Positions 1 to 10,100 of a stretch of DNA of 64,000 nucleotides are shown one piece after another. The position numbers and the translations under genes were made by a program. Within the stretch, counting starts at the first letter, position 1. Each line of letters begins with the position of its first letter. The notes below the pieces were generated by a model. It made no database searches. It saw only the letters and a program-made list of their open reading frames with translations, and was not told where the DNA came from. The stretch spans positions 1,313,407 to 1,377,406 of the forward strand of contig NZ_ATWF01000001.1 of assembly GCF_000421105.1 (NCBI RefSeq). Direction: 5' to 3'. The stretch comes from Limisalsivibrio acetivorans. Lineage in GTDB: Bacteria > Chrysiogenota > Deferribacteres > Deferribacterales > Geovibrionaceae.

Positions 1-170
1 GTCAACCGTATGAGCCAGTCTGCAATAAGACCATTCTCATCAGAAAGCTTTCTCTTATATCGATAACAACTTTCACTGATCCCGAATGCTTCGCATACCT
101 GACGAATATTTAAGAGACCCTTATCAACCGCTGACACGGCCATCTCTTTCCGTTGAGACGGCCTTAAAAC
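1..170 (-). CDS. IS3-family transposase OrfB, N-terminal part
   Basis: This is the start of the catalytic half, reached from OrfA by a -1 shift on the A7G run. In that frame the fusion reads on as KVLRPSQRKEMAVSAVDKGL and then a helix-turn-helix-like stretch (RQVCEAFGISESCYRYKRK), both typical of IS407-group OrfB. It stays open to base 1, so only about 56 codons are seen and the DDE catalytic core lies outside the window. It has no start codon of its own that I would trust, in keeping with production by frameshifting. Confidence 0.75.
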
Positions 171-430
171 TTTTTTTCTAGCGCATCCTTCAGAATCTCT
201 GTCTTGAGCTGAGATTCTGCGTACATCTTTTTGAGCTGTTTGTTCTCTTGCTCAAGCTCTTTTAGGCGATTCATCGCGGATACATCCATACCGCCATATT
301 TAGAGCGCCATTTATAAAATGCTGCGCTGCTCATGCCATATTCTCGGCATAATTCAGGTACTGGTACACCATTCTCGGCTTCCTTTAAAATCTTAAATAT
401 CTGACTCTCGCTGAATCGTGACTTCTTCAT
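164..430 (-). CDS. IS3-family transposase OrfA (IS407-like)
   Basis: This 88-residue protein is the DNA-binding half of an IS3-type transposase. It begins MKKSRFSESQIFKILKEAE and has the helix-turn-helix pattern ELCREYGMSSAAFYKWRSKYGG around residues 26-47, written here as two halves of one HTH_Tnp_1 domain. A Leu/Glu/Lys-rich coiled coil follows, which in this family mediates multimerisation. The reading frame stops just after an A7G slippery run. In related elements a -1 frameshift there makes the OrfAB fusion, which is the active transposase. Confidence 0.88.
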   Translation of the reverse strand: MKKSRFSESQIFKILKEAENGVPVPELCREYGMSSAAFYKWRSKYGGMDVSAMNRLKELEQENKQLKKMYAESQLKTEILKDALEKKF

Positions 431-497
431 GTAAAATCTCCTCCTTTTACTATAACGAGAAAATTCTACTTATAAATACTTCCTTTTTACGGGGAGA

Positions 498-1223
498 TTA
501 CCAACACTTATCAATTTTCTCACAATATTCTTTAATTATTTGCAAAGCGCTAGCCGTATCTCCCTTGTGTACGAGCATTTTACCATTCTTATCAAATTCA
601 TCTTCAAGACAAAGATTGTATATGGCACTGTGAATCGCAGTAACAGATAAGTCATCATTATTTTCTATAATCTCAGCTAGAGGAACGTCACTGATAGAAA
701 CATACCCATGCTCAGCACAAACTTTACTCACGCATTCATGAATTCTAGTTAGTTCATCTGCGCTAACTAGAATTTTATTTATATTGGCGTAAGTTTCAAC
801 ACTGTTCCATAGAAATGTATTGGATTGACTCAGTGCAGATTTGATTTTTTCTATTGGGATATATGGTAAACGTTCAGCAATTTTATTATAATTGAGTAAT
901 ATTACATCTCCCCAAACCCTAGATATTTCACTATGAATTCTTTGAAGTTCGGGTTTACTTAGAACATTATTAGTAAAGTAGTTCTTTTTGTAAGAATATG
1001 CTGGAAACATATTTTCTAAAATGCTTTTCAACATCTCGCATGAAACAATACTTCCATCAAACAACCATTCTTCATTTAATTCATAAAATTTTTCATAAAA
1101 TATCAAACTTACTCCATCTGAAAAGAGTTCTTCAATAATTACACGAATTTTTATGGTTGTTTCAGATGGTATTACGTAAACCTTTTTATCAAACAAGACT
1201 CCTACTTTTTTTATATCACTATA
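498..1223 (-). pseudogene. Middle fragment of a broken gene of unknown function
   Basis: An open frame of about 230 codons is bounded on both sides by insertion sequences. Its stop lies inside the IS3 element at 1-503. At the other end the frame stays open through 1223, where the second IS3 element begins, and the only candidate start (TTG at 1196) sits just 2 bases from a GGAG. The protein is acidic and helical and I recognise no family with confidence. The N-terminal part of the same gene is probably at 2523-2700 across the second element, and the C-terminal part would lie left of the window. It is best read as a dead gene and not as a 232-residue protein. Confidence 0.6.
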
Positions 1224-2522
1224 GTGGACCGACGAATTAAGACAGTAGGAGTAGATTTCTAAGTGTTTTTTGCATTAAAATACTTAAGAGAAATCGGAGG
1301 TCCACATGAGCAAGAAGAGACGGCAGTTTTCTGCCGAACAAAAGACTAAGATTGTACTTGAAGTCCTTCAGAGTGATTCGACTCTGAATCAGATTGCCAG
1401 CAAATATGAAATAGCCCCTAATGTCATCCAGAACTGGAAGAAACAGTTTTTAGATAATGCATCTATTGCTATGGAGCCATTGAAAGTTGTAAAGGAGTAT
1501 AAGACAGAGCTATCAGATAAAGACAAAGAAATAGAAGCCCTACACAAGGCTCTAGGCAAAGCGACCATTGAGTTGGAGTTTGTGCAAAAAAAGCTCGTCA
1601 GCTTGGGCTCATCAAATAAGAGTCTTGTGGAGCCTGAGCTGGAAGATATTAATATTGCAAGGCAGTGTGAGCTTTTAGATATAAACCGGAGTACCTTTTA
1701 CTATAAGCACGTTGACCGCAGTTTTGAGGATGAGCTATTTAAGCGACGTATTAGCAGTTTATATACAGATCACTCAGAGCTTGGCTATAGAATGATCTAT
1801 CATCAGATGAAAGATGAGGGTTTTAAGGTCGGTAAGAATAAAGTGCTGAAGCTTATGCGTGAGCTTGGTATCAAGTCTATTCATCCTAAGAAGAAAAAGC
1901 TTACATCAATCAAAAGCATTGAACATGAGACTTACCCATATCTGCTTACAGCCTTAAAGAACGACAGGAAGCAGGTTGTTGCCAAATATGCCAATCAGGT
2001 CTGGAGCGGCGATATAACATATGTTCCAACAGCCGGAGGGTTTATGTATCTGGCTGCTATTATCGATTGGCACAGCAAGGCTATTCTATCCTGGAAGCTT
2101 TCAAACACTATGGATACATCACTTGTATGTGATGTTCTTGAGGAAGCTATTTATAAGCACGGCACTCCTGAAATCTTCAATTCAGATCAGGGCAGTCAGT
2201 ACACCTCTTATCGCCATACAGAGATCCTTAAGGGGCACAATATAAAGATATCCATGAACGGCACGGGACGTTCTATTGACAACATTGCCATTGAGAGATT
2301 TTTCCGTACATTGAAGTATGATGATATATATGTAAGAGATTATAGAACTATCAGTGAATTAAGAGCCGGGATCGGCAAGTATACAGATTATTATAACAAT
2401 AAACGACTGCACTCAGCCTTGGGTTACAAGAGACCTATGGATGTGCATATGAATCAGGTGAGAATAGCGGCATAGAAACACATTAAGAAATCAACTTATG
2501 CTGTCTTGACAAGGGGTGGCAA
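1224..2522 (+). mobile_element. Complete IS3-family element, single-ORF type
   Basis: An element of about 1299 bp with one transposase gene. The ends form imperfect inverted repeats that extend inward: the left end GTGGACCGACG continues to AAGACAG and GATTTCT, and the reverse complement of the right end begins TTGCCACCCC and also continues to AAGACAG and GATTTCT. TATA flanks it on both sides (1220-1223 and 2523-2526), which fits a 4-bp target duplication; because TATA is a palindrome and the junction is AT-rich, the ends could shift by one base. It separates two pieces of an older gene. Confidence 0.82.
1306..2475 (+). CDS. IS3-family transposase, OrfA and OrfB in one frame
   Basis: This 389-residue transposase cuts and joins the ends of its own element. 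An N-terminal helix-turn-helix (KRRQFSAEQKTKIVLEVL onward, residues 4-55) and a coiled coil (60-100) correspond to OrfA. They are followed without a frameshift by the OrfB integrase core. The catalytic acids are visible: Asp in WSGDITYVPT, Asp in FNSDQGSQYTS and Glu in IAIERFFRTLKYDD. A good ribosome site (CGGAGG) precedes the ATG. The frame is intact and the element has both ends, so it may still be active. Confidence 0.93.
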   Translation: MSKKRRQFSAEQKTKIVLEVLQSDSTLNQIASKYEIAPNVIQNWKKQFLDNASIAMEPLKVVKEYKTELSDKDKEIEALHKALGKATIELEFVQKKLVSLGSSNKSLVEPELEDINIARQCELLDINRSTFYYKHVDRSFEDELFKRRISSLYTDHSELGYRMIYHQMKDEGFKVGKNKVLKLMRELGIKSIHPKKKKLTSIKSIEHETYPYLLTALKNDRKQVVAKYANQVWSGDITYVPTAGGFMYLAAIIDWHSKAILSWKLSNTMDTSLVCDVLEEAIYKHGTPEIFNSDQGSQYTSYRHTEILKGHNIKISMNGTGRSIDNIAIERFFRTLKYDDIYVRDYRTISELRAGIGKYTDYYNNKRLHSALGYKRPMDVHMNQVRIAA

Positions 2523-2700
2523 TATACACTTTTTAGCTCTTCATCTGTCAGTTCTAAGGTTAGTTCCCAATTCTCGACAGCAAAACGGCGAAGCCTAGAC
2601 AATTCAATAGGTGACTCAATTCTAAATCCTGTTCTAAAATGGGAATAAAGTATTTTTTTAGTTTTTCTTTATTAGAAACAGCTCCCATATCGCTCATCAT
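2523..2700 (-). pseudogene. N-terminal remnant of the IS-broken gene
   Basis: An ATG at 2700 is preceded by AGGCGG at a normal spacing and opens a frame beginning MMSDMGAVSNKEKLKKYF. That frame soon stops. A different frame then continues toward the insertion sequence with protein-like sequence (GFRIESPIELSRLRRFA, then ENWELTLELTDEELKS), which implies a frameshift near 2625-2640. The second frame would meet a stop at the TATA junction if the element were removed. I infer that this is the start of the gene whose middle lies at 498-1223, now carrying two insertions and a frameshift. The function is unknown. Confidence 0.45.
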
Positions 2701-2831
2701 ATTAAATTCCGCCTAAACATAAATTAGTTAGATCACTCAACATTTGCTTCAATTCAGTTTATCAAAAGATGCATAAAATTAAATCACCATATATATTTAG
2801 AAACATCTTTAAAGTGTATTTTTTTTAGATG

Positions 2832-3914
2832 TTACCCTGCCGGATATTTATCATTCCAGTCATCGGTAGAGAAACCCAAAGGATGGTTTTTATCAACCTC
2901 ATATTCGACATAAAGATCCTCTGCCATGCTTAAAACAATATCAACACCACAAAGCCCTTTTCTCCAATCCTCAGGGATTGAATCATAACCATTTATGAAC
3001 CCTAAGATATTCCCGGTGATAGAACCGGTGCTGTCACTATCTCCATCATGCAATACAGATACACCAACCCCTTTCCTAAAATCATCCGCATACGCTAATG
3101 AACAGTATAAGGCAATGGCAAGAGCCTCTTCTGCCACCCAGCCTTCACCTATTGTTTTAATACTTTCTGCTGTTGGCTCCTCTGTGTTGGCCATTTCCAT
3201 AGCTTTCTTAACGAATATCGCCGTTTCTTCTGAATCATTGTGTTTATTTAGAATATCTAGTGCTTCCAAGCTTGAGTCACCAAGGCTCTCACCTTTGTTA
3301 ACCAAGGCAATGAGAGCTGAAAAATAACCTGCTGTGAGATACCCTGTAGGGTGACTGTGAGTACATGCTGCCAAGATCGCACCGTTCTCAAATGCATGAT
3401 AGGGCTGATCAGAAAACACTAATCCGGCTGGAGCGACCCTCATGACGCCTCCACAACCTTTACTGAAGTTTATTGACACATCAAGACCTCCCTGTATACC
3501 TGCGCTTAATGCGGCAAGGCATGTATTTCCCGGGGCCCTTCTTCTGTAAAGAAACTTCTCATAAACAAGCCATCCATCAAGCCGAATGTCATTCTTATAG
3601 CCCTGGGTGAACAACCAGCGCTGGTAACTTTCAAAAGCGATCTGATTAATTGCACCCCAGAGGCCTTTTGAAACAGCTCTATGGATTGACCTAAGGACAG
3701 CTTCACCAGAAAACAAGGTCATCTGTGTGTCATCTGTAAACTCCCCATATTCAGATCCGAACTCTACATAGCTTAAGCTATCGTCAAAATTATATTTTGA
3801 GATAATTTCTGTGCTACTCATGAACTCCAGCGGAGCTCCTAGAGCATCCCCAACAGCGCCACCGACTAAACAGCCTTTATAGTGCTCCAGTGATTTCTTC
3901 TTATTACTGTTCAT
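2832..3914 (-). CDS. ADP-ribosylglycohydrolase family protein
   Basis: A DraG/ARH-type enzyme of 360 residues, predicted to remove ADP-ribose from proteins, nucleic acids or small molecules. The di-metal site motifs are all present: GGAVGDALGAPLEF near the N-terminus, FTDDTQMT around residue 55, and HDGDSDSTGSITGN near residue 295. An upstream start at 3947 exists, but the ATG at 3914 has GGGGA at a good spacing and puts the conserved block where the family usually has it. The WYL regulator just upstream, in the same direction, may control it. Such pairs occur in accessory and defence regions, but the substrate cannot be read from sequence. Confidence 0.9.
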   Translation of the reverse strand: MNSNKKKSLEHYKGCLVGGAVGDALGAPLEFMSSTEIISKYNFDDSLSYVEFGSEYGEFTDDTQMTLFSGEAVLRSIHRAVSKGLWGAINQIAFESYQRWLFTQGYKNDIRLDGWLVYEKFLYRRRAPGNTCLAALSAGIQGGLDVSINFSKGCGGVMRVAPAGLVFSDQPYHAFENGAILAACTHSHPTGYLTAGYFSALIALVNKGESLGDSSLEALDILNKHNDSEETAIFVKKAMEMANTEEPTAESIKTIGEGWVAEEALAIALYCSLAYADDFRKGVGVSVLHDGDSDSTGSITGNILGFINGYDSIPEDWRKGLCGVDIVLSMAEDLYVEYEVDKNHPLGFSTDDWNDKYPAG

Positions 3915-3980
3915 AAACAAATCCCCACACCTACACATTTCAAGCAAACACTTGATTCATAACCCTACCCTATCACTGCG

Positions 3981-4913
3981 TCATTTCTTGTCGCTGGCTC
4001 GGTTATTGAATGCAACGGTATCATTAAGCACCTTGAGGAACTCTTCTCTATACTCATGGGGGCTGTCTATACGCACATGGGGTAGCCAGCCGATAAGCAG
4101 GTTAACGCATTCATATCTGTTTCCTGGCTCAAAACTGATAACGATTCCGTCCTCATTCTCGCCGATGATCCGTTGACTGGGCAAAAACTCCTTTCGCCTG
4201 AAATAGTCTGCGACTGCATTACCTAAAGTGACAACGACCTCACATCGCTCAGTATCACCAAAGAATATGCTTTTCGCACTGTCTATGGCATGTTCGTACT
4301 CTTCTGAATTAACAATGAAAGCTTTACCAGTCGGTTTAACCGACTCGATATATTCAAGGGTAAACTTCTTAATAACTCCGTCGTGCTTAGCGGCCAGATA
4401 CCAGAAACCGTTATGGAAGATAAACCTGAGCGGGCTTACTGTGTAACTCTTTTCTTTGTTCGTATAGTAAAAGCTTATCTCTTCTGATGCATCTATATAC
4501 TTCTCAAGAAGCTCAATTTTATCCTGCAAACCGTCAAAATCCTCTGAGTCATCACCGATAATACTCACCATCGGTCTGGATGCAGAAGCTGTGATTATCT
4601 TACGCCTCAGTTTGTCGATTATTGAGCTGTCTTTATTGGTTATCTTCTTCGCATACTCAAAGAGTGCATTAAGGATATTGAGCTCAACTGAGCTTATATA
4701 GCTGTCGCTTAGATGGTACTTCTCAGCCAAAAACCACTCATGGGTGTCCTCATCATAACAAACACCAGGCAGATAACTCATGTCAGACATGTACCTCTGA
4801 GCGGTTCTGAGGCTTACATCCAGCTCATCAGCAACCTCTCTGGCAGTAACTTTCTTTCTCTCGTTAAGCAAACGGATTAGCGATATCGCTACATACAGTT
4901 TATTCAATTTCAT
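3981..4913 (-). CDS. WYL-domain transcriptional regulator
   Basis: A 310-residue regulator with an N-terminal helix-turn-helix (residues 5-60, including REVADELDVSLRTAQRYMSD) and a WYL domain around 130-230 (FHNGFWYLAAKHDG). WYL domains bind nucleic-acid or nucleotide ligands, and these regulators often sit beside phage-defence or DNA-damage genes. It lies 67 bp upstream of the ADP-ribosylglycohydrolase start on the same strand and probably regulates it. The start at 4913 has only a weak, very close AAAGGG. Confidence 0.88.
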   Translation of the reverse strand: MKLNKLYVAISLIRLLNERKKVTAREVADELDVSLRTAQRYMSDMSYLPGVCYDEDTHEWFLAEKYHLSDSYISSVELNILNALFEYAKKITNKDSSIIDKLRRKIITASASRPMVSIIGDDSEDFDGLQDKIELLEKYIDASEEISFYYTNKEKSYTVSPLRFIFHNGFWYLAAKHDGVIKKFTLEYIESVKPTGKAFIVNSEEYEHAIDSAKSIFFGDTERCEVVVTLGNAVADYFRRKEFLPSQRIIGENEDGIVISFEPGNRYECVNLLIGWLPHVRIDSPHEYREEFLKVLNDTVAFNNRASDKK

Positions 4914-5037
4914 ACCCTTTCATAATAAATGAAGACGTCACATTCTGACGTGAACATATGCAAAGGTAACACATAAATTATCTAAACGTGATCTAAACAA
5001 GGGATTTGTTTAATGAGCACAAAATGCCTTTAAGGCC

Positions 5038-5214
5038 ATGGATCATAGAGAAAACAAGTAATTGGATTAGGAAAACGGCCACAGCCTTGAAAACGGAAGA
5101 TTTGAGCGCAGGTTCTTGTTTGCCACATGCTTCGATGGAGGAATATGGCGAAATAATCATGAATACAATACACTTAAAGATGCTCAAAAGATACAAGAAT
5201 ACCATCCAAGATAA
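5038..5214 (+). pseudogene. Possible decayed small gene
   Basis: A 59-codon frame from ATG to TAA contains two in-frame stops near its start. After them it reads as plausible protein (ENGRFERRFLFATCFDGG, then IWRNNHEYNTLKDAQKIQEY). No family is recognised. It may equally be chance. The surrounding 4914-5320 region shows nothing else that I can support. Confidence 0.2.
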
Positions 5215-5321
5215 GTATGGTGTCTTGGGCAGGTGTACCATGCTAAATGTAAATTCTTAACACCTGAACCTCAAAAGAACCAAGAGGCAGATTACTCAAA
5301 ACTTAAAATATCTATCATCTT

Positions 5322-5351
5322 AAAAAAGAAAAGCGGGGCAAAAAGCCCCGC
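5322..5351 (-). terminator. Rho-independent terminator after the DUF1566 gene
   Basis: On the minus strand, GCGGGGC-TTTTT-GCCCCGC forms a 7-bp GC stem directly after the stop at 5358. It is followed by TTTTCTTTTTT. Confidence 0.88.
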
Positions 5352-5357
5352 ATCAAG

Positions 5358-5807
5358 TCACTGTCCGGGACGAACACAGCGAACATAACGTGTACCCGAC
5401 TTAAGGAAGTTGAAGCTGTAGCCGCCGTCTCCGAAGTACACTCCCCATGCATTATTACTATTACCGGCATCCGTAGTGGACGACCAATAGTCCACATAGT
5501 AGGTAGAAGAATAGTTATGAAATGTATTATCAATTGCAGGTCCAGATTTTGACCTGTCTGCAATTGAAAGAAGCTCTCTCTTATTAGGCAGCAGCCAGTC
5601 GTTATACCCGCCGAGAGTTAATGTTTCGCAGTAGTCTATAGCTCCCTGCCAGTTTTTTTTGACTGAAGCTGCATAAGAATCATCCTGCCACATTAGACCG
5701 GTTAAGCTGTCAGTTACTGTTTCATTCGAATCGTTCCTTGTCAGCTCAGCAATCACTTGAGATGTCATTAAAAGCATCACGATCATAACCAAATGGATCT
5801 TTTTCAT
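5358..5807 (-). CDS. Secreted DUF1566 (Lcl C-terminal-like) protein
   Basis: A 149-residue exported protein. Residues 1-20 form a signal peptide ending at VIAEL. The rest is one DUF1566 domain with its usual signposts: TGLMWQDD, GGYNDWLLPNKRELLSI, YYVDYWSSTTDAG and YVRCVRPGQ. The fold is related to C-type lectins and phage receptor-binding domains, so a binding role at the cell surface is a reasonable guess, but no ligand is known. GGAGG precedes the ATG. The same domain closes the large lipoprotein at 7163-10414, and an IS30-family element has inserted between the two genes. Confidence 0.88.
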   Translation of the reverse strand: MKKIHLVMIVMLLMTSQVIAELTRNDSNETVTDSLTGLMWQDDSYAASVKKNWQGAIDYCETLTLGGYNDWLLPNKRELLSIADRSKSGPAIDNTFHNYSSTYYVDYWSSTTDAGNSNNAWGVYFGDGGYSFNFLKSGTRYVRCVRPGQ

Positions 5808-5945
5808 ATATTCCTCCGATTTTATTTATTAGTCAGTAGCTGTCTGCATGTTTACAGTGTCCTCTGAATGAAGCGATAACGTCCTCTCTGCTAATATTCT
5901 CTTCAGATTTATCGTAAAAATACAGATACTGTGCTTTTTTCTGTT

Positions 5946-7018
5946 CCTGAATTCAACTAGCAAGTGCAACGGGGTCTATAGAGAATAGTATCTGGTTAGG
6001 AGTTTTATATCCAGTTGCTTTTCTTGGTCTGTTGTTTAGTTTCTGCATAATATTCTGAATCTCTATATCATCAACACTTTCAAGCATCCTACTCTTTGGT
6101 ACATACTGCCTAATGAGTCCGTTTGTATTTTCGTTTATTCCGCGTTCCCACGAAGCATATGGATGAGCAAAGTAGAATTCAGCCCCTAGTATCTCAGATA
6201 TTTCGGCATGTCCTGCAAACTCTTTCCCGTTATCGGAAGTGATTGTATGGACTAGGTGTGATATCGGTTTCAACATTTCTATAACCGCTTTTGTCACCAG
6301 TACAGCAGTCTTTCTTTCTACCTTGCGTATAAGTGTCAGATAAGACTTCCGCTCAATAAGAGAAACAATCGCCTGCTTGTTCCCTTTTCCTATAACTGTA
6401 TCCACTTCCCAGTCTCCGAATCTCGCTTTCTCTTCTACAATACTTGGACGCTGCTCAATGCTTAACTTGCCATGTATCTCTCCTCTGCGTTCATAAACAC
6501 CATATCGCTTCCTGCGTTTTCTTCGGCAACGCAGGTGAGTATAAAGTGTTCCACCATGACTTTTATCTTCAAGAATGTGCTGGTAGATACGCTCATGACT
6601 TACGTTTATTCCATAATTTTGATTTAGCCAATTGCTCACCTGCTCAGGGCTCCAGTCTTCAAGCAGAAGACGTTCAACAAAATACCATTCAGTTTGTGCA
6701 ATCCGTCTTGGGACCTTGTCCATTCTTCGTTCAATAGCTTTGCGATGAGCTTGCTTTGGGCGATAACCACGACCTCCTGTGTTTCTGCGTAACTCTCGGC
6801 TGATGGTAGATTTATGTACTTTAAGCAAATCAGCTATGTCCGTCTGAGAATGTCCGGTTTTCCTCAGCACATAAATCTGGTACCTTTGTTCACGGGTCAG
6901 GTGTGTATAGTTCTTCATTCGGTGCTCCTTTGACGTGGTGGTTAAAGAGCTACGATGCTAACGCACCTGACCTCTTTTGACCACTACTTAAAAGTTGCAC
7001 TTAATTATTGAATCCAGG
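5946..7018 (-). mobile_element. IS30-family element, copy 1
   Basis: This element is 1073 bp, identical in length to the copy at 47501-48573. The ends are imperfect inverted repeats of 25 bp with 20 matches: left CCTGAATTCAACTAGCAAG..., right (reverse complement) CCTGGATTCAATAATTAAG.... GTT flanks both ends (5943-5945 and 7019-7021), a 3-bp target duplication as expected for IS30. It lies between two DUF1566 genes and interrupts neither. Confidence 0.95.
5953..6918 (-). CDS. IS30-family transposase
   Basis: A 321-residue DDE transposase. An N-terminal helix-turn-helix (LTREQRYQIYVLRKTGHSQT onward, residues 5-45) recognises the element ends. The catalytic core has Asp in FGDWEVDTVIGKG, Asp in ITSDNGKEFAGH and Glu in ERGINENTNGLIRQY. 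The frame is complete and starts behind GGAGC. Only one residue differs from the copy at 47508-48473: this copy has Leu in LLLEDW where the other has Arg. Confidence 0.95.
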   Translation of the reverse strand: MKNYTHLTREQRYQIYVLRKTGHSQTDIADLLKVHKSTISRELRRNTGGRGYRPKQAHRKAIERRMDKVPRRIAQTEWYFVERLLLEDWSPEQVSNWLNQNYGINVSHERIYQHILEDKSHGGTLYTHLRCRRKRRKRYGVYERRGEIHGKLSIEQRPSIVEEKARFGDWEVDTVIGKGNKQAIVSLIERKSYLTLIRKVERKTAVLVTKAVIEMLKPISHLVHTITSDNGKEFAGHAEISEILGAEFYFAHPYASWERGINENTNGLIRQYVPKSRMLESVDDIEIQNIMQKLNNRPRKATGYKTPNQILFSIDPVALAS

Positions 7019-7162
7019 GTTTAAAGTTATTCACATTTGAGGGCATTTACACTGTTTCTTTTTTTCTTTCTGCAATTTATGTATGCACTGTATATTTCTT
7101 CAAAGCAGTACATTCGATTCCTCTTTTTTAAGTATGAATGTTATAAATTCGGGCTGAATTAC

Positions 7163-10100
7163 TCACTCTCCGGAACGAACACAACGTAAGAAGTTTGTAT
7201 TGGACTTATTGTCGTGGCTACCACTATTGCCGTAGCTGAAGCTCACACTCCATGCAGCATTTGGAAATATAAGATTATTATAGGCATTTGTAGTGGACGA
7301 CCAATAGTACGAATTATCTACATTTTGGAAAATTAGATCAATTGAAGGTAAAACTCTGCCAAAATCCACTATAGTTTCCAGTTCTTCAATTGACGGGAGT
7401 CTCCAGTCGGAATGTCCCCCAAGGCTAAGTGCATCGCAGTAATCGATAGCACCCTGCCAGTCTTTTTCTACTGAACCTGCATCCGCATCATCCTGCCACA
7501 TAAGCCCGGTCACTTCGTCTGTAACGATATCATTCGCTCTGCTGTAGCTCGGCTCAACACCAGCTTGATACCAGCCGTCATCATAATCTGCGTAGGAAGT
7601 TGTCTGTCCGGTTTTCTTCAGTTTCGGACTAGACTCCGGTATCACAGGCTCTTCCTTTTCCTCCACAAAACTGAAGGCTACCCAGCAGTCTTGCATGATC
7701 ACATCTGTAGTATAGGTATTTCCGCTAAAAGTACCTGCACCGCATGTTCCCGATGCAGTGGGGACAACATAGTAACCATCGTTTGGAACAAGAACGAACT
7801 CAGCCCTTTCCCCTTCAACAACAACTGCTGTCTCTGGAGTTACAGTTCCAGTATTATTTACACGTGCTGTCACAGTAAACTCCGTCTCTACATCCCTACT
7901 CTCATACTCTGCATAAGCTGATACACCGGAGTAGCTAGCAAAACCATAAAGCATTAAATACCATCGACCTTCTTCAGGATTGTCAATACCGACCATTTCG
8001 CTGTTTCCATCAGTGTAACCTCTATAGTCGAAGTCCCCAAGTGTAGGCAAAACTTCATGACTAATGTATATATCAACATCTCCCGTTCCTCCATATGTCC
8101 AGAACTCAAGATCAATTGCGTTTTCTGGGACTTCAATATAAAAATACTTTTTACTCTCTATACTTCCTGAAAGATCTGCTACAGCCTCATTAGAAACAAG
8201 TCTTTCAGCTGAATCATCATAATCCTCATTGAAGCTGAAACTTATTGAGCAATTAGAGCTTATTGCTCCAGTAGTATATGTTGAGCCACTCCATGAACCA
8301 AATGGACAAGTTCCGCCTACACTGTTTTTATCTGTTGTATAACCGTTATTTGCTGAAACGGTAAATGAAGCAGTGTCTCCCTCTACAACAGCCCTGTATG
8401 ATGGAGTCACTGAACCACCAACTCCGGCTGAGGCTGTTACACTATATGCTGAAACTTCAACATCGAAACTGAAACTTACTGAACAGCTTGAGCTTATTGA
8501 GCCAGTAGTATATATTGAACCGTTCCATGAGCCGGAGGGGCATGTTCCGCCGACATCATATTTATCAATTGTATACCCACTGTCTGCTGAAACTGTGAAC
8601 GAAGCAGTATCATCCTCTTCGACTGTTATTGATGACGGGCTGACTGAACCGCCTGTTCCGGCACTGGCTGTTACGTTATATGTTGTTATACCTACATAAT
8701 TGAAATAGAATTCTACTGAACAGTCTGAATTAACTGATCCGGTTGTATATGTTGAACCACTCCATGAACCTTCAGGGCACGTTCCACCAACATAGTCATT
8801 GTTTATGGCATAGTCAGTATCGGGAGTCACATAGAATGAGGCCGTTTCACCCTCAACAACTGTTTTAGAAGGTGGGCTTACAGAACCTCCTGCTCCAGCT
8901 GATGCTGTTACATTGTATTCTATATTTTCATAACCTCCAGCTGACTGTTTTAAGATTTTTTCAACGAGTGTATGAGAACCAAGATTGATATCTACGCCGA
9001 AATCCATAAAACCTAACCCGGGAATCAAGCCTGGATCACTTAATACTACATCCAAAGTAAGTTTAGCTCCTGCCAATATTTTCCACCATGGGTTCTGGTT
9101 AATATCAACCTCTGTTCCAACATAACCTGTGAGAGCGATCTGGGGGCCAACCATTCCACCAATCTTATAAGCAAGCTCTGGTCCTACTCCGACTGACCCA
9201 ATAAAACTGAAACCCTCTAAATCAGGACCATAGACATTAAAATCTGCTTTATTTTCTTTAATAACATTGATATCTCCATCTTTTAGTTCAAAACCGATTT
9301 TATTAGAGTTTGATCTTGACACGCCTGCACTAAGAGTTATTTCACCATCTGAACTCCCCGAAAGGGCTATACCTACAACAGTGGTTGCCGGAATATACCC
9401 GAGAGGTGTAAAAAATGTATAGCTTATTAATGTTTCTTCGAAAGTAATCCTTTCTGTGTCGGATGATGCTGTTATAGAAATTTCAGTAGCATTAGCTGAA
9501 GCAACTTCATAGGCCAGCCTGAAAAGCTTTATTCTTCCAAATCCAATATCTAATTCTTTCTCAAGTTTTAGACTAAATCCATAACACCCGCTAACAAAAA
9601 TGCCATCTGATACTTCAACATCTTCAAAATCAGTAACATAGTCAGTTTTTTTATTGTTGCAATAATCTTCAGCCCCGTATACGCTTCTTGTTTTGATCTT
9701 TCCTTTAAGTTTTTCATTTTTATATCTGGTTTCAATCAGACTATCAGGAGATATGTCTTCTACTGACTTGAACTTTCCGTCTTGCACAACATCAGTAACG
9801 AGTGCTTGTTCAGTCTCAACTACCACATTTCCGCCAACATCACTAACAGATACAACTTTTCTAAACACTCCATACTCTGCCTTTTTATCAGCTTGAGCAA
9901 CAATAACATCACCCTGTTGAATACCTTTCAACTCGTTTGTTGTGCCTGAAAAAATAATCGAATCATTATCCATTGAGCTTATAAGATTAGTAGAGTTTTC
10001 TGACAACTTAACTCTTTTATCAGAATAGCTAAGGCAGTTGATATATACATTAGTAATATTACCTGAGTCTATAACACCTTTGCCATTAGTAACTGTGCAT

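Larger units (their letters stand above)
1..503 (-). mobile_element. IS3-family element (IS407-like), right part only
   Basis: This is the end of an insertion sequence that runs off the left edge of the window. It carries orfA, a run of seven A followed by G at the orfA/orfB junction (minus strand, 177-170), and the start of orfB in the -1 frame. The outer end is probably near 503, where the minus strand begins TGGTAATCTCCCC; the TG start fits the TG...CA ends of IS3 elements. It has landed inside the gene at 504-1223: that gene's stop codon (498-500) lies in the element. The left end is outside the window, so no target duplication can be checked. Confidence 0.8.
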
